A stretch of DNA of 64,000 nt from Eutrigla gurnardus (lineage: Eukaryota > Chordata > Actinopteri > Perciformes > Triglidae), in assembly GCA_963514095.1 (NCBI GenBank), contig OY741267.1, positions 12,435,585 to 12,499,584 on the forward strand, read 5' to 3'. How positions within the stretch are numbered: position 1 is the first letter of the stretch; each line of letters begins with the position of its first letter. The position numbers and the translations under genes are program-made. Below, one piece after another: positions 33,001 through 44,352 of this stretch. The notes below the pieces were generated by a model, which saw nothing but the letters and a program-made list of their open reading frames with translations, was not told the DNA's origin and ran no database searches.

Positions 33001-36000
33001 AATTGCTGCCTAAATTTGATGAGAAAGACCCAGACACTTTTTTTTCTATGTTTGAGCGTCTCGCTGATGCACAGAATTGGCCTGATAGTGAACGTACATT
33101 GTTGCTCCAATGCATTCTTACAGGTAAAGCCCAAAAGGCATATGCATCATTGACAGCAGAACAATGCAAAGAGTATAAAATTGTAAAGGAAGCAGTTTTA
33201 AAGGCTTATGAATTAGTTCCTGAAGCTTACAGGCAGCGCTTCAGAAATTGGGAAAAAAGAGAGAAGCAAACTCATGTGGAGTTTACAAGGGAGTTAGTGA
33301 CACATTTTGGTCGTTGGTGTTCTTCATCCAGTGTCGGTTCCTTTGAAGAACTGTGTAACCTTGTTGTTATTGAACAATTTAAGCAGTCGGTGCCTAGCTT
33401 CATATCTACTTATATCAATGAGAGAAAAGTTAAAACTCCTGAGGAAGCGGCTGTACTTGCGGACGAATATGTTTTGACACACAAACGCGTCTTTGGGGAG
33501 CAGAGTCAACAACGGTTTAGACTCAGAGATAGGGGGGAGAAAGATGAATCGGATTCCAGTCGGGGTTCTGCAAAGGGAGAGCAACGCATATTTTGGAGCA
33601 ACAAATCTATTACAGCTTGTAATTATTGTCAGCGACAGGGTCATTGGAAGAATGAGTGCCCCTTGCTAAAATCCAAAAAGGGTTCTAATACATGGCCTGC
33701 TAAATCTGCTGGGTTAGCTGTTCCGCTTAGTAACTCAAGGTCAAGTACTGACAAAATTGTCTCTCCATATCAGATGCAAACTAAAATGTTGGGTGCAGCT
33801 GAAATTGATTCAGGGTATGCTCCATTTATATCGGATGGTTTTGTGTCCCTAGTTGACAGCAGTGAGAAGGTTCCTGTCAAAATTTTGAGAGATTCTGGGG
33901 CATTAAATACCTTTATCAGGAAGTCAGTCTTACATTTCTCCCCATGCTCGGACACAGGGAGTTGTGTTCCAATCAGAGGAATGGGATTGAACACCATTTT
34001 TGTGCCTGTTCATACAGTGCATTTGTCTTGCAGTTTGGGACAGGGGGACGTGGAGGTTGGTGTGCGTCCGGAATTACCAGTATATGGTGTTGATGTCATC
34101 AAATCATTGATGTCAGCAATGATTTTGCAGGAGCATGTATGTGGCCTGATGTATCAGCTTCTGATGTGACCTCACAGGGGTTTTGTGTGTCATCGCCTAT
34201 AAGGGCACAGGGTTCCGAGGTCCCTGAGCAGTCAATATCTCCGGTGTGTGCGGTAACTTGTTCTATGGGTGTGCTGCCCAGTGTGTCAGACGTTGATTCA
34301 GGTAAAGGTAATGATGCTGAATTTGCATTCATGTGGCCAACTGATCTTGTGTCTGGTTCTCATTCAGAATTGGTGAAGGACCAGAAAGATGATCTCTCGT
34401 TAAAAGAACTGTTTGAGCAGGCCACGTCTTCTCGTAAGGGGGGAAACTACTCTGGAGCGTATTTTTTCCATCATGATCTGCTGATGAGGCGGTGGGTCCC
34501 TCATGGTGAGAATTTGGCAGGGGGGGTAGTGGAGCAGATTGTACTTCCAGTGAAGTATAGACAATCTGTGATCAAGATGGCTCATGATAATGTAGCTGGA
34601 CATATGGGAGTGAGGAAGACTTATGATCGTGTATTGCGACATTTTTTTTGGCCTCATCTGAAACGGGAGATAGCAGCTTACATTAGGACCTGTCATACTT
34701 GCCAGTTGACAGGCAAGCCAAATCAGTGCATTACACCTGCTCCCTTACACCCTATACCTGTGATAAGTCAGCCATTTGAACATTTGATCATTGATTGTGT
34801 TGGCCCTCTCCCTCGGTCAAGATCGGGTAGTCAGTATTTGTTGACTGTAATGTGTCAGGCAACTAGGTATCCGGCTTGTTATCCACTGCATACGATTTCT
34901 GCCAAGTCAGTGGTTAGAGCCCTTAGCAAGTTCATTTCGGTGTTTGGAATCCCCAAAGTAATCCAGAGCGATCAAGGCTCAAATTTTACATCTCGGTTAT
35001 TTTCCCAGGTGCTCCAGCAACTTCGTATTAAACATAATAAATCATCAGTATATCATCCACAGAGTCAGGGTGCACTGGAAAGGTTCCATCAACACTTAAA
35101 ATCATTACTCCGTGCTTACTGTACGGAGTTAAAGGTAGACTGGGAAGAGGGGTTGCCTTGGCTCCTGTTGGCGGCCAGAGAAGTTGTGCAGGAAAGCACA
35201 GGGTTCAGTCCGAACGAGCTTGTGTTTGCACACACTGTGCGGGGTCCGTTAACTATAGTGTCAGACCAGTGGAAGCCTGAAGGGCCCCCGCAAAACTTGA
35301 TCACCTTTGTCAATGGCTTTAGGCAGAGACTTTATGAGGCAGGTGCGCTGGCTAAGGAAAAATTGGAACTTGCTCAGAAAAAAATGAAACGGCTGTATGA
35401 CCGTAAGGTTGAACAATACCAGTACTGTCCTGGCGATCAAGTTTTAGTATTGCTGCCAATGGTTGAATCACCATTTCATGCCAAGTTTTTTGGTCCGTGT
35501 TCAGTTTTGAAACAGGTTACAGAGCAGAACTATCTCATTGACATGCCCAACAAAAGGAAATCATCAAAAATCTGCCATGTTAATTTGTTGAAGCCTTATC
35601 ATGCTCGTTTGTCGTCTGAGTCCTCTGTGAATGTGGGTAAGTCCGAAGCATGCGGCAACCCCACTCTTTTGGTAAGCACGGTTAACCCCTGTACTTCACA
35701 GGTAATGGCAGAGCTTGAGGGGGGAGGAGATGTGTCAGGAGATGGGGTTTTACAACCTCGTCTGACGAATTCAGAGACACTGCGTAACTTGTCTGACTCA
35801 TTGAGACATTTGGATGACAGTAAATGTGATCAGTTGGTTAGCATCCTTCAGTCCTATCCATCTCTGTTTTCAGACACACCTTCTCGCACTCACCTGATTG
35901 AGCATGATGTTGACGTTGGGGATGCTCAGCCCATTAAACAGCGCTTTTATCGGCTTTCTGCTGACAAAAGAGAGGTACTAGATTCTGAGGTACACTATAT

Positions 36001-39000
36001 GCTGGAAAATGGTATTGCAGAGCCATCTTTCTCTGCCTGGTCTTCACCATGTCTACTGATTAAAAAAACGGATTCCACTTTTAGGCCTTGCACTGACTTT
36101 CGTAAAGTTAATGCTGTGACAAAGCCCGATGTGTATCCCCTTCCAAGGATGGAGGACTGTGTCGATCAAGTCGGGGCAGCAAAATATGTCAGCAAGTATG
36201 ACCTTCTCAAAGGTTATTTGCAGGTCCCCCTTTCAAAAAGAGCTCAAGAGGTTTGCTCCTTTATTACCCCCTCAGGTTTATATGCTTACACTGTTATGCC
36301 ATTTGGATTGAGAAACGCGCCAGCCACCTTCCAAAGATTGATGAATAGAGTTGTGTCTGGATTGTGTGGCTGTGCGGTGTACTTGGACGATGTGGTAATA
36401 TACAGCGACACCTGGGAGGAACACTTAACCCGAATGACAGCATTTTTAGAACGGTTGGGTTGGGCAAGGTTAACTATCAACCTCGCCAAATGTGAGTTTG
36501 CTCGAGCCACTGTTACATATCTGGGAAAGGTGGTGGGACAAGGTGAGGATCGGCCTGTTGGGGCAAAGGTCGCAGCCATTGAAGTATACCCGGCCCCGTC
36601 CACTAGAGCAGAGCTCATGAGATTCCTGGGATTGGCAGGATATTATCGTTGTTTCTGTGCTAACTTTTCTTCTGTAGTGGCCCCATTGACAAACCTGCTT
36701 AAGGCTGGAGCCAAGTACAACTGGTCACCTGAGTGTCAGGCAGCCTTTGAGAAGGTGAAGCAGCAACTGGGTTCAGCTCCTGTCCTGGCTGCCCCTCAGC
36801 TTGGGAAACCATTCCTGTTGCAGACGGATGCCAGCAATGTTGGGGCTGGGGCAGTTCTATTGCAGTTAGATGGTAACGGTTTAGAAAGACCTGTATGCTA
36901 CTTTTCTAAAAAGTTCAAGCAGTACCAGCTGCATTATTCTGTGATAGAAAAGGAAGCTCTTGCATTGATCTGGGCTCTCCAGCACTTCGATGTTTACATT
37001 GGAGCAGGGGCCCCGCTGGTGGTGTACACGGACCACAATCCATTGACATTCTTGAGTTCTCTCCAAAACCCTAACCAGCGGTTGATGCGATGGACTTTGT
37101 TTCTACAGCCTTATCACCTGGATATTCGACATATCAAAGGCCAGAATAACGTAGCCGCTGACGCTCTTTCCCGTGCACCATTGCCTTAGCTACTTGGTTA
37201 TTGTTTATTGGTTATGTAACCTATGGTTCCACCCAGGTAACATTTGTTGTCTTGCAGGTTACGTGGTGAACCCCGTTCCTAAGGAGGGGGGTGTGACAGC
37301 CCTCTGGCACCTCCTGATTGCCAGGCTTCCAGGAGGTGATCAGTGTAATGGGTAACACCCATGTGGGCTGAGCACCTACACTATATAAGCTGTGGGAATC
37401 AGCCATTTTGGCTCTCGGTGCCTGGACGGATGGTTTGTTCAGGGTTTTGGTTCAGCTTTGCTTCTGACATACACCACATGCTCCACTCATCCAGACACAG
37501 CACTCATTACTGATTACTGACTTACATGCACAACATTAACTTGCTTTATTCTAATTTGGGTTAAATAAACTATTTTGGCAAACTTAAAGTCATGTGTGGT
37601 CTCCTCTTTGTCATTCCCTTGAGCCGGGCTGTGACACTACATACAATAACAATCTCAATGTCAGGTTAAAAAATAATAACCTTCCAATCAGTAAAGCACG
37701 AGGACCACAAAGCCAATTAACTGCTTTAATTGACAGCTTTGTAGGACCTCTGTCTTATTCTGTTAATTGAAACATTTTAACAAAAAAAAGTGATATGATT
37801 CCAGATGGTAGTGTCATCTTTGAAAATGTGTTAATTATTTTACAATGATTTCTTCAGGCAAATCTACAAAAATGTAAAATAAAACCTTACGACAAAGTTG
37901 ATGACCTACCGTATTCTTTTTGCAGCATTTGTGGAATCCACTTGCTCAAAATATATAGATTATTTTCAGTTGAAGTTTATGTTTTCTGTATGGCCTTCTT
38001 TTGAAAAAAAAAAAAAAATGAATGGATGTATTATAATCCTTAAGTTCGATAAAACAAAACCTTCATGCTGTCATACTAAAAAATAATCTTAATAAAAATG
38101 CCTTTTTTTTTTTTAGATCCGGACAGGGGACTGAAAACAAGCATTACCCTTGGCAAGCTGTGTTGTCTCATTCTGTCTCGTTTGCCAAAGAGTATTACAC
38201 CTGCTGTATAGTGGTTCAGAATGTAAACACTCTGTCCAAGTTTACACTCGTTGGCATAGAGATGGAAGAGGCCCTCCATAACCTAAATTAAAAAACATAG
38301 ATAAAGACAGAAAAACACAAGAAATAGAGCAGATAACACAATAATCACAGGTTTAAATAAGCAATGTAAAAATACAATCTTATTGGTATGGAAAGTTATT
38401 CTTTTTTTTCCCAGAACTTGGAATACTTTTCTCTATAAAGTCTACATAAATGTATTTTTGATATTTCATTGTATTGTGGGTAATGTTACAACAACCAAAT
38501 ACCTCGCCTGTCAGCCATCGGTGAGGTCTCAGCGAGCACAGTTCGCTGTGATGGATCACAAAACTGTGACCTGGCTGTGTGAGGGGGTAAATATTTTAGA
38601 AGTCTTGCTTTCTACCATTTTGAGAATTTTTAACAAACAGAAATGTAATTCTTCGTTTAGCAATAAGCCATAATTTAGTTACAACGGTACATTTACTATA
38701 CCTTCTCCTTTGATTTTTGGAAGGTGAATGGCTTGCAGATTGGAGTTACATATCTCCCCCTCTTTTTCTGTTGCCGTTCCTTCCATTTCTCCGTATCCAC
38801 TCTGAATGTCTTCACAAATAAGTATATTTTTTTTAGATGGAGGCAGTCATTGAGCAATTACAGAACCAGTGAGACAGAAATCTAGATTCTACAACATTGC
38901 ACAACAATAATATTAATCAGTCATGATTACTTATTAAGAGTGTAGAAGTTGCAGTACACCAGTTTTTATAGTGTTTTTAGATTTTTAAAGAGACGACTTT

Positions 39001-42000
39001 TATTACACATCACTGTCATGTATTGGCACAAGATCTTAAAAGGAAGTACAGTACTCCAGGCTTACTCCATGTTTACATTGTTACACTGGTGCACATAACT
39101 TTTTCAATTAGGTGAACTAGCAAATAATTTGGTTACATACACATTTTACATTTCCCTTTTCTTTTTGTCAGTTGGCACTTATTTTCTTAACATGTTTAAT
39201 TGTTGACCAGAATAAAAGATAAACAGATAAACGTTTTCTTTCATGAAATTCCAGCACTGTGGAAAAAGTCAACTTGTAAAGTGCTAATGACTGATAATCA
39301 ACGACAATGATGGGGAAAGTCAGCTTGCAAAATTAAACAATATACCTTACCTTCTACGTCATTTTACTCAAAAGAATCATCAATTTACACCTCCACAGGT
39401 TATCCAATAAATTGATTTAGATGTCAATATTTTTGCACATGTGCCTGGAATGAGCTCACTCTTGAATTTAAATATATAAGTGATATTTTTATGCCAACCT
39501 TCCTCCGAGCAACTGTTTTGGAGTCTTCATACTCCTTCAGCAGAGCTATGTGGGTCGACTGGTACTGCACCACAAAATCGTCCAGTCTAGTCAGCCTGTT
39601 TGACTGGAAGCGGATGTGTTTGAGATCCCACTGGCTCTTCTCCATGATACACTGGGTCCTGTTGTCTTCTGTTATGTTCTGAAAAAAAAAAAAAAGAATC
39701 ACACAAAGACATTGTGTTTGACTGTCCATGTTGTTATCCATACAAAGTTAACATTTATTTGAAAGAAAGACAGAATTACTTGTCTCTGCAGGTTTCTCAG
39801 GACATTGTATCTCTTACTGCAGTCTACATAGGCCTGTCCTGTGCCATGTCTTCCAAGGTCACCTAAGCATTGAAATATAATACATTAACTTATTTGCATG
39901 AAATTCATTGTCCAAACAGTTTTCTCATTTCAATACAGACATTTTGCTTGATTATAAATTACTTACCAAGCATTATTGCTGTCCAGAGTCCTGCATATGG
40001 GAGGATATATTTACGCAGATGAGCAAATAAACCTTTGCAGAGGTAGGGGTTTGAATGTTTAGTGGTGCAAATTTTGAGATAACACAGACCCGATGTCTAA
40101 CCTAATGATACATAAAAAAAATAGACTGAAATTATTTCTAAGAAGTTATTTATATGACCCTTTATTATTGAGCATGTCTCAGTCCCTTGAAACAGATCCG
40201 AAATTCTAAACCGATACATTCTTGTAGTCACCTTTACTTTACGTCATGGCACTTCTTCTCATATCTCATGATCTATATTGTCGCTTGTGTTATTTCCCCA
40301 CAAGTGTGTGTTGCTTTTGATGAAAGCCTGTGTTCCGTAAAAAAAACAAAGGTTCTTACCTTCAAATCCTCAACATTAATCTGCGACTTCACTATCTCCT
40401 CAATTTGTACTCCTTTCTTTAGTAGCCAAGACTGCAGATTTTGATAATGTTTTTGAACATTGGCCCCACTGGATGGACTTGAAAATACAACCGCTGCACT
40501 TTCCAACATGTCATCCAGGTCACACAAGGACTTAGCTGTAGTCAGCAAACCAAAAGTGTGCATGGCCAGATGATAGTGTTTTGGTGCACTGTGGGAAGGA
40601 AAATAAAAAAGGTTAAATCTTTAAGAAAATGTGTTTCTCTAATCCTTAATTGAAAAACAATATTACATTGTTTTCAAGTAATCATTACCCCATATTAGTT
40701 GAATGTATGATATGCAGGTCTAATGGACATTTACTGAGCAAGTTTGTTTTTCACTTGCACAGTTCAGGTTAGAAAATCCCAAGGCCACTCTGCTAAGAGT
40801 ATTCAAATATGTGATCAGCAAGAGCAGATCCTACCTTGGTACTTTTGAGAATAGAAAACATTTTTGGATTTAATTATTTTGTTCTTGTTGATATTATGCT
40901 GAGAGAGTATTAGAAACTAATTGAACTTGCTGTTGTGTTTACCCTGTGCATTAAAAGGCTGATACATAGTATTTTATTTCTGAGACCTTCTGTGTTTTCC
41001 AAAATTATTCTATGAGTTAATGTGGATTAAAACATGAAAAAGACAGAGTAGTTGATGCTTACTACTTTCGACACATGTCTTTCGCGTTCTTCATCACGTG
41101 ACTTAGACAGCGATGGAGAACAGGCAACCCGAAGTCCGTCTTGGTTGCTGTTCCACTGGCTATCCTGTCGTAGGCGTTGATGGTGTCATGCAGATTTTTT
41201 CGGGCAAATGTGAGACAAATGGCTTGCATTAGAACCATTGACCCATCACACATGATGAAGATGGGTGCTCGAATGCCTCTGCGTCCATAAGCCCTTGTGA
41301 CATCTGTTTGAAAGGCCTCTAGGAAATAGGTCACTGAGGCGGTGGTGTGGTCACAGGTCAGGTAAGTCGCAACTGGTAGTGGAGATGATTTTTTTGGGGG
41401 ATTTCTGACCACCAGTTCATAGACATAAAAGGGAGGAGAGTCCTTTTCTTTCTTCTTGATGCTACCTGTAGCATCAAGATAAAGTATGTCCTCCCGACAT
41501 CGCTCCTGGTATATGTCAATGCTCCTTTGGGACCAAAGGAGAACCCCTTTTGGATGAAGAAGTACTTTTTGTAGAACTTCTTCTGCAGCATGGGTTCTTC
41601 TTTTAACCATTTCCTGGAGACTTAAAATCTCATTTTTGTGCAGGCGACTTTTCTTCCTGAATTCCCATGAAATGGTTTTCAAAACATTTGGAGTGGGAGC
41701 CTCATCCCTGCAGCCAGAAGCCAGTACGTCCTCCTTTAAAGGGCCTATATTTTCAAGGTACATGGCTCGAGGCAACTTTGACTGCAACTTTTCCCCTCGG
41801 ACATTTCTTTCTCCTGCCCTGACTGGTCTTCTCTTCAGTTCCATTTTGTTGTGGACACACATCCCCCCCTGAAAGTCCACTTTGACTTTTAGGTCCTCCT
41901 CACTCTCTAAAGTGACTGTCACAGTGACCGGGCAGTCCTGAAAACTGCAATATCCCAGACACCAAAATTCTGGGCCTGGTTTTCGGGACCCCGAAACCTT

Positions 42001-43787
42001 GAGAGTGTGCCCTTTGAAAAGAATTGAGCAATATGGATGGATGCTCCTGATTCCTTTAGAAATAAGATTTGTCCATTCAAGACCTTTGAATCTTCTTCGT
42101 TGCCATTTTCTTTTGATGTCATCCCACTCCTTTCTCTCAATAAAAAAAAAGGTAGGTTTCTTTGGGACTTCAATCTTTATGTATCCATCGCTCACGATGT
42201 CGGTCTCGGTGCCCTAATGAAAATATACAATGTTAGAATGAAATGTATTGCATGACTTTATACACTAAATAAATAATGATATATGTGTACTCTTTTGTCT
42301 TAAAACTATATGTAATTTAAGAATAAGTTGACATTGAATCTTTGTATTTAAATAGAAAATTAGGAAAAATCATGAGTAGCAATGTGTGTGTTGACATAAA
42401 ATGCATATGGTAAAGAACATATTGAATATAGTGTAAGATGAGATTTATTTTTAAATTTAAAGTTATTAGAGAATTGGTATAATTTCATTCATTCATTCAA
42501 GTATTTGTATTATTTTCTTTAATTCAGAACAGGAACTATATTTCAGGATACACCTTGCATTTAATAGGTGATTGTTAATATTGAGTGATATAATTTATCA
42601 CATGTTGGTGAGTGCTCAGTTGTCCTATGGTTGAGACGGACATTAAAGTATTCTATGCTACCCTGAAGAAACGGTCCCCGTGCGTTTGCTTGACCCACAG
42701 CCCATAACTAATTTAATTTAGTCAAAGTCAAGTTTATAGTTAATGCTAAGAGTAATCAGCATTACAATAGCATTGAAAAGCAGATCTCGAAAACAGCTAT
42801 GAAAATATAATGTGAATGTACCATCTGTAAAAGAAAATGTTATCAATTATTTATTGTAAATGTGTATTAAAATGTATAGATGTTTATCAGAGAAGGGAAT
42901 TTTGACTTAATTTGTAACTCAGTGTAGAGCAAATCTTCAAAACAAGGACAAACATCTAGAGAAATAACAAAGTAGCAATGGGAGGATAAAGCTGTGTAAA
43001 TACATATTTGTATTTTTATTTGTTGTGGACTATTATTATCAACTAAATGCCTGAAAGTATACACAACTGTTTCATCAACTGTAACTTATCATTACAAATG
43101 TCTCACATGCAGCATTGATTTAATACCTGAGAAGACTGTTGTCCAGGGTCATCAGTTCCACTAGCCAGTGGCGATGGAGACGATGGAGGTGTGCGCTTTG
43201 AAGGACAACAACCAACATTTAGTGTAAGGCTTTGTGCCACCCAAAATTTGATGAGACAGGGTTGATTTAATACCTGAGAAGACTGTTGTCCAGGGTCATC
43301 AGTTCCACTAGCTGGTGGAGATGGGGACGATGGAGGTGTGCGCTTTGAAAGAAAGACAACCAACATTTAGTGTAAGGCTTTGTGCCTGCCAAAATATGAT
43401 GAGACAGCGTACACAGCATTGACTTAATACCTGAGAAGACTGTTGTCCAGGGTCATCAGTTCCACTAGCTGGTGGAGATGGGGATGATGGAGGTGTGTGC
43501 TTTGAAGGACAACAACCAACATTTAGTGTAAGGCTTTGTGCCACCCAAAATTTGATGATACAGCATTGACATAATACCTCAATATAAGTACACACCTTTT
43601 GAAATGATTGTTGTGATCTTCGAAGTCTGTATCGATTGCTAGCTGTGTTAGGAATGCCAAGTCCCGTACAAACTTGACCCCAGAGTCCATCTCTAGCCGA
43701 GGAATTGGAGTTTAATTTAATGCGAGTCTTTTGCAGGTCCTCACATTTTTTAGAAATCTGTTTGTCCGAGATTTCTTTTGTTTTGTT
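29670..43787 (-). CDS. Transposase-ULP1-PHD protein of the giant transposon (multi-exon)
   Basis: Exons with consistent phases on minus: 43787-43596; three copies of a 69-nt exon (43499-43431, 43342-43274, 43195-43127); 42213-41063 (transposase core); 40588-40360; 40096-39967; 39862-39780; 39678-39499; 38809-38702; 38574-38503 and 38282-38148 (ULP1 start); one or two unclear small exons near 37910-37960 and 37675-37745; 31646-31488 (ULP1 catalytic); 30750-30633; 30084-30008; 29780-29670 (PHD, stop TAG). The core has YLDATGSI, IMCDGSMVLMQ and LHRCLSHVMKNA, consistent with a MULE/KDZ-like DDE nuclease. Total about 1000 residues. The first exon with ATG is not found, and the ULP1 His exon is degraded or missed, so the copy may be inactive. 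Similar proteins are common as uncharacterised fish gene models (recollection). Confidence 0.8.
31488..38574 (-). CDS. ULP1 (C48) protease exons of the giant transposon, split by a Gmr1-like insertion
   Basis: IHHSELCSLRPHRWLTGE (38574-38503) and VMEGLFHLYANECKLGQ (38282-38148) form the N-terminal half of a ULP1/SENP fold. HPVQQDSNSCGVIVTM (31646-31488) carries the catalytic Gln and Cys. Enzymes of this class cut SUMO-like modifiers from proteins. The retrotransposon at 31651-37636 lies in the intron directly beside the acceptor of the catalytic exon. The exon with the catalytic His-Trp was not found with certainty. Confidence 0.8.
31651..31995 (+). repeat. 5' LTR of Gmr1-like element
   Basis: TGTGACAGCC...GGGCTGTGACA; TATA-like CACTATATAAGC at about 31737-31748 and AATAAA at about 31924. 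Confidence 0.95.
31998..32015 (+). promoter_or_regulatory. Primer-binding site, tRNA-Pro type
   Basis: TGGGGGCTCGTCCGGGAT, two bases after the LTR; 18 bases fit tRNA-Pro priming. Confidence 0.9.
32547..34169 (+). CDS. Gag-protease of Gmr1-like element
   Basis: Start at the ATG at 32547 (MASVVDDFVRSPSEALLDSC), chosen because the Gag at 954 begins the same way; the frame is open somewhat upstream. 540 codons. Order: N-terminal helical domain, coiled coil (about 85-140), capsid-like region (KEAVLKAYELVPEAYRQRFR), a CCHC zinc knuckle CNYCQRQGHWKNEC at about 357-370, and an aspartic protease with RDSGALNTFI at about 448-457. The last 20 or so residues, after GVDVI, are out of frame because of a 17-bp tandem duplication (TTGATGTCA at 34090 and again at 34107). 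Upstream of that it looks intact. Confidence 0.9.
   Translation: MASVVDDFVRSPSEALLDSCTKDQLLRIADFFKIEIAATRLKDTIKRILKATLMEEGVLTSDEDKGLPSTTVSAGGSFTYEQQKELLMLQMEHEKFKQQKELECEVMKQRTEQAKLEIEQCKLNLVKEGKMSISDMTSSAGSSRVDCTKNLKLLPKFDEKDPDTFFSMFERLADAQNWPDSERTLLLQCILTGKAQKAYASLTAEQCKEYKIVKEAVLKAYELVPEAYRQRFRNWEKREKQTHVEFTRELVTHFGRWCSSSSVGSFEELCNLVVIEQFKQSVPSFISTYINERKVKTPEEAAVLADEYVLTHKRVFGEQSQQRFRLRDRGEKDESDSSRGSAKGEQRIFWSNKSITACNYCQRQGHWKNECPLLKSKKGSNTWPAKSAGLAVPLSNSRSSTDKIVSPYQMQTKMLGAAEIDSGYAPFISDGFVSLVDSSEKVPVKILRDSGALNTFIRKSVLHFSPCSDTGSCVPIRGMGLNTIFVPVHTVHLSCSLGQGDVEVGVRPELPVYGVDVIKSLMSAMILQEHVCGLMYQLLM
34139..37189 (+). CDS. Pol of Gmr1-like element: integrase, reverse transcriptase, RNase H
   Basis: An uninterrupted frame of 1016 codons, overlapping the end of the gag frame. 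The ATG at 34139 is unlikely to be the true start; pol probably once continued from the protease. Order: H2C2 zinc finger (HDNVAGHMG...CHTCQL, about 147-187), integrase core (IIDCVGPLP, SDQGSNF, HPQSQGALERFH), a GPF/Y-like module (KFFGPCSVL), then RT with FRPCTDFRKVNA and VYLDDVVIYS (about 747), and RNase H (TDASNVGAGAVL near 895, EKEALALIW, VVYTDHNPL), ending DALSRAPLP. Integrase before RT is reversed relative to most Ty3/Gypsy elements and defines the Gmr1-like type. Confidence 0.95.
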   Translation: MWPDVSASDVTSQGFCVSSPIRAQGSEVPEQSISPVCAVTCSMGVLPSVSDVDSGKGNDAEFAFMWPTDLVSGSHSELVKDQKDDLSLKELFEQATSSRKGGNYSGAYFFHHDLLMRRWVPHGENLAGGVVEQIVLPVKYRQSVIKMAHDNVAGHMGVRKTYDRVLRHFFWPHLKREIAAYIRTCHTCQLTGKPNQCITPAPLHPIPVISQPFEHLIIDCVGPLPRSRSGSQYLLTVMCQATRYPACYPLHTISAKSVVRALSKFISVFGIPKVIQSDQGSNFTSRLFSQVLQQLRIKHNKSSVYHPQSQGALERFHQHLKSLLRAYCTELKVDWEEGLPWLLLAAREVVQESTGFSPNELVFAHTVRGPLTIVSDQWKPEGPPQNLITFVNGFRQRLYEAGALAKEKLELAQKKMKRLYDRKVEQYQYCPGDQVLVLLPMVESPFHAKFFGPCSVLKQVTEQNYLIDMPNKRKSSKICHVNLLKPYHARLSSESSVNVGKSEACGNPTLLVSTVNPCTSQVMAELEGGGDVSGDGVLQPRLTNSETLRNLSDSLRHLDDSKCDQLVSILQSYPSLFSDTPSRTHLIEHDVDVGDAQPIKQRFYRLSADKREVLDSEVHYMLENGIAEPSFSAWSSPCLLIKKTDSTFRPCTDFRKVNAVTKPDVYPLPRMEDCVDQVGAAKYVSKYDLLKGYLQVPLSKRAQEVCSFITPSGLYAYTVMPFGLRNAPATFQRLMNRVVSGLCGCAVYLDDVVIYSDTWEEHLTRMTAFLERLGWARLTINLAKCEFARATVTYLGKVVGQGEDRPVGAKVAAIEVYPAPSTRAELMRFLGLAGYYRCFCANFSSVVAPLTNLLKAGAKYNWSPECQAAFEKVKQQLGSAPVLAAPQLGKPFLLQTDASNVGAGAVLLQLDGNGLERPVCYFSKKFKQYQLHYSVIEKEALALIWALQHFDVYIGAGAPLVVYTDHNPLTFLSSLQNPNQRLMRWTLFLQPYHLDIRHIKGQNNVAADALSRAPLP
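37292..37636 (+). repeat. 3' LTR of Gmr1-like element
   Basis: Same length and ends as the 5' LTR; preceded by the polypurine tract AAGGAGGGGGG at 37281-37291. Confidence 0.95.
41063..42213 (-). CDS. Transposase core exon
   Basis: A 383-codon exon starting after CATTAG with GGC ACC GAG (GTETDIVSDGYIKIEVPKK) and ending at ..AAG TA|GTAAGC, phase 2, matching the next exon (T GCA CCA). Apparent stop codons beyond 41063 belong to the intron. The N-terminal half is a cysteine-bearing DNA-binding-like region (WCLGYCSFQDCPVTVTV), the C-terminal half the nuclease fold. Confidence 0.8.
43127..43499 (-). repeat. Triplicated 69-nt exon
   Basis: Three near-identical exons, each 23 codons, phase 0 at both ends, encoding (K/R)TPPSSPSPxASGTDDPGQ... 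Each has its own acceptor (TTTCAAAG or CTTCAAAG) and donor (CAG|GTATTA). Period 147-157 bp, so intron was copied with exon. Confidence 0.85.
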
Positions 43788-43799
43788 CTAATGAAAAAC

Positions 43800-44288
43800 A
43801 AACCATACGAGTTAAATCAAGAACATATTGGACATAAATTGTAACTAAAATGTTTATAGAATAAAGTTGCTCACCCCAAATAACTTGAAAAAGTAGACTC
43901 TATAAATGTAAAAAGAAGAACATGTTACGATAGCATCATAAATTGAGCATCCTACTCAAATAAATTCCAGAATTAAATCAGCATCAAACAAAGTAAGGAC
44001 TACAATAACGCTTAATGCTACTGTTTTGTGTAGAATTTTATAATACATTAAAGGGACCAAATTATTTGTCTTTTATGCAAAGATTAACTGTAGGTCAAGA
44101 TTAAAAATAAAATCTTCATGAAAGTGATGTGGCACTAAAAACTAAAAAAAGATTTATTTTATGTCTTTAACATGTCACACTGCATTATATTTAGGAAAGT
44201 TTTTGTACCATGGACTTTTTGCCAGGTGAACAATAATATATGATAAATAAGGAACGGAAGTTTAACTCAATCAAATTCACAAGCTTGC

Positions 44289-44352
<64 letters not shown>

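Larger units (their letters stand above)
31651..37636 (+). mobile_element. Gmr1-like LTR retrotransposon, complete, young
   Basis: 345-bp LTRs at 31651-31995 and 37292-37636 differ at about four positions by eye. Target duplication CTAC at 31647-31650 and 37637-37640. PBS, gag-protease, integrase, RT, RNase H and polypurine tract are all present. Integrase precedes RT, the order known from Gmr1 of Atlantic cod and relatives. One 17-bp duplication shifts the frame between protease and pol. Confidence 0.95.

Noticed and set aside
41062..41066. TAG/TAA as the end of the transposase
   Set aside because: They lie after a strong donor (TA|GTAAGC), and the next exon at 40588 fits in phase 2 with conserved family sequence.
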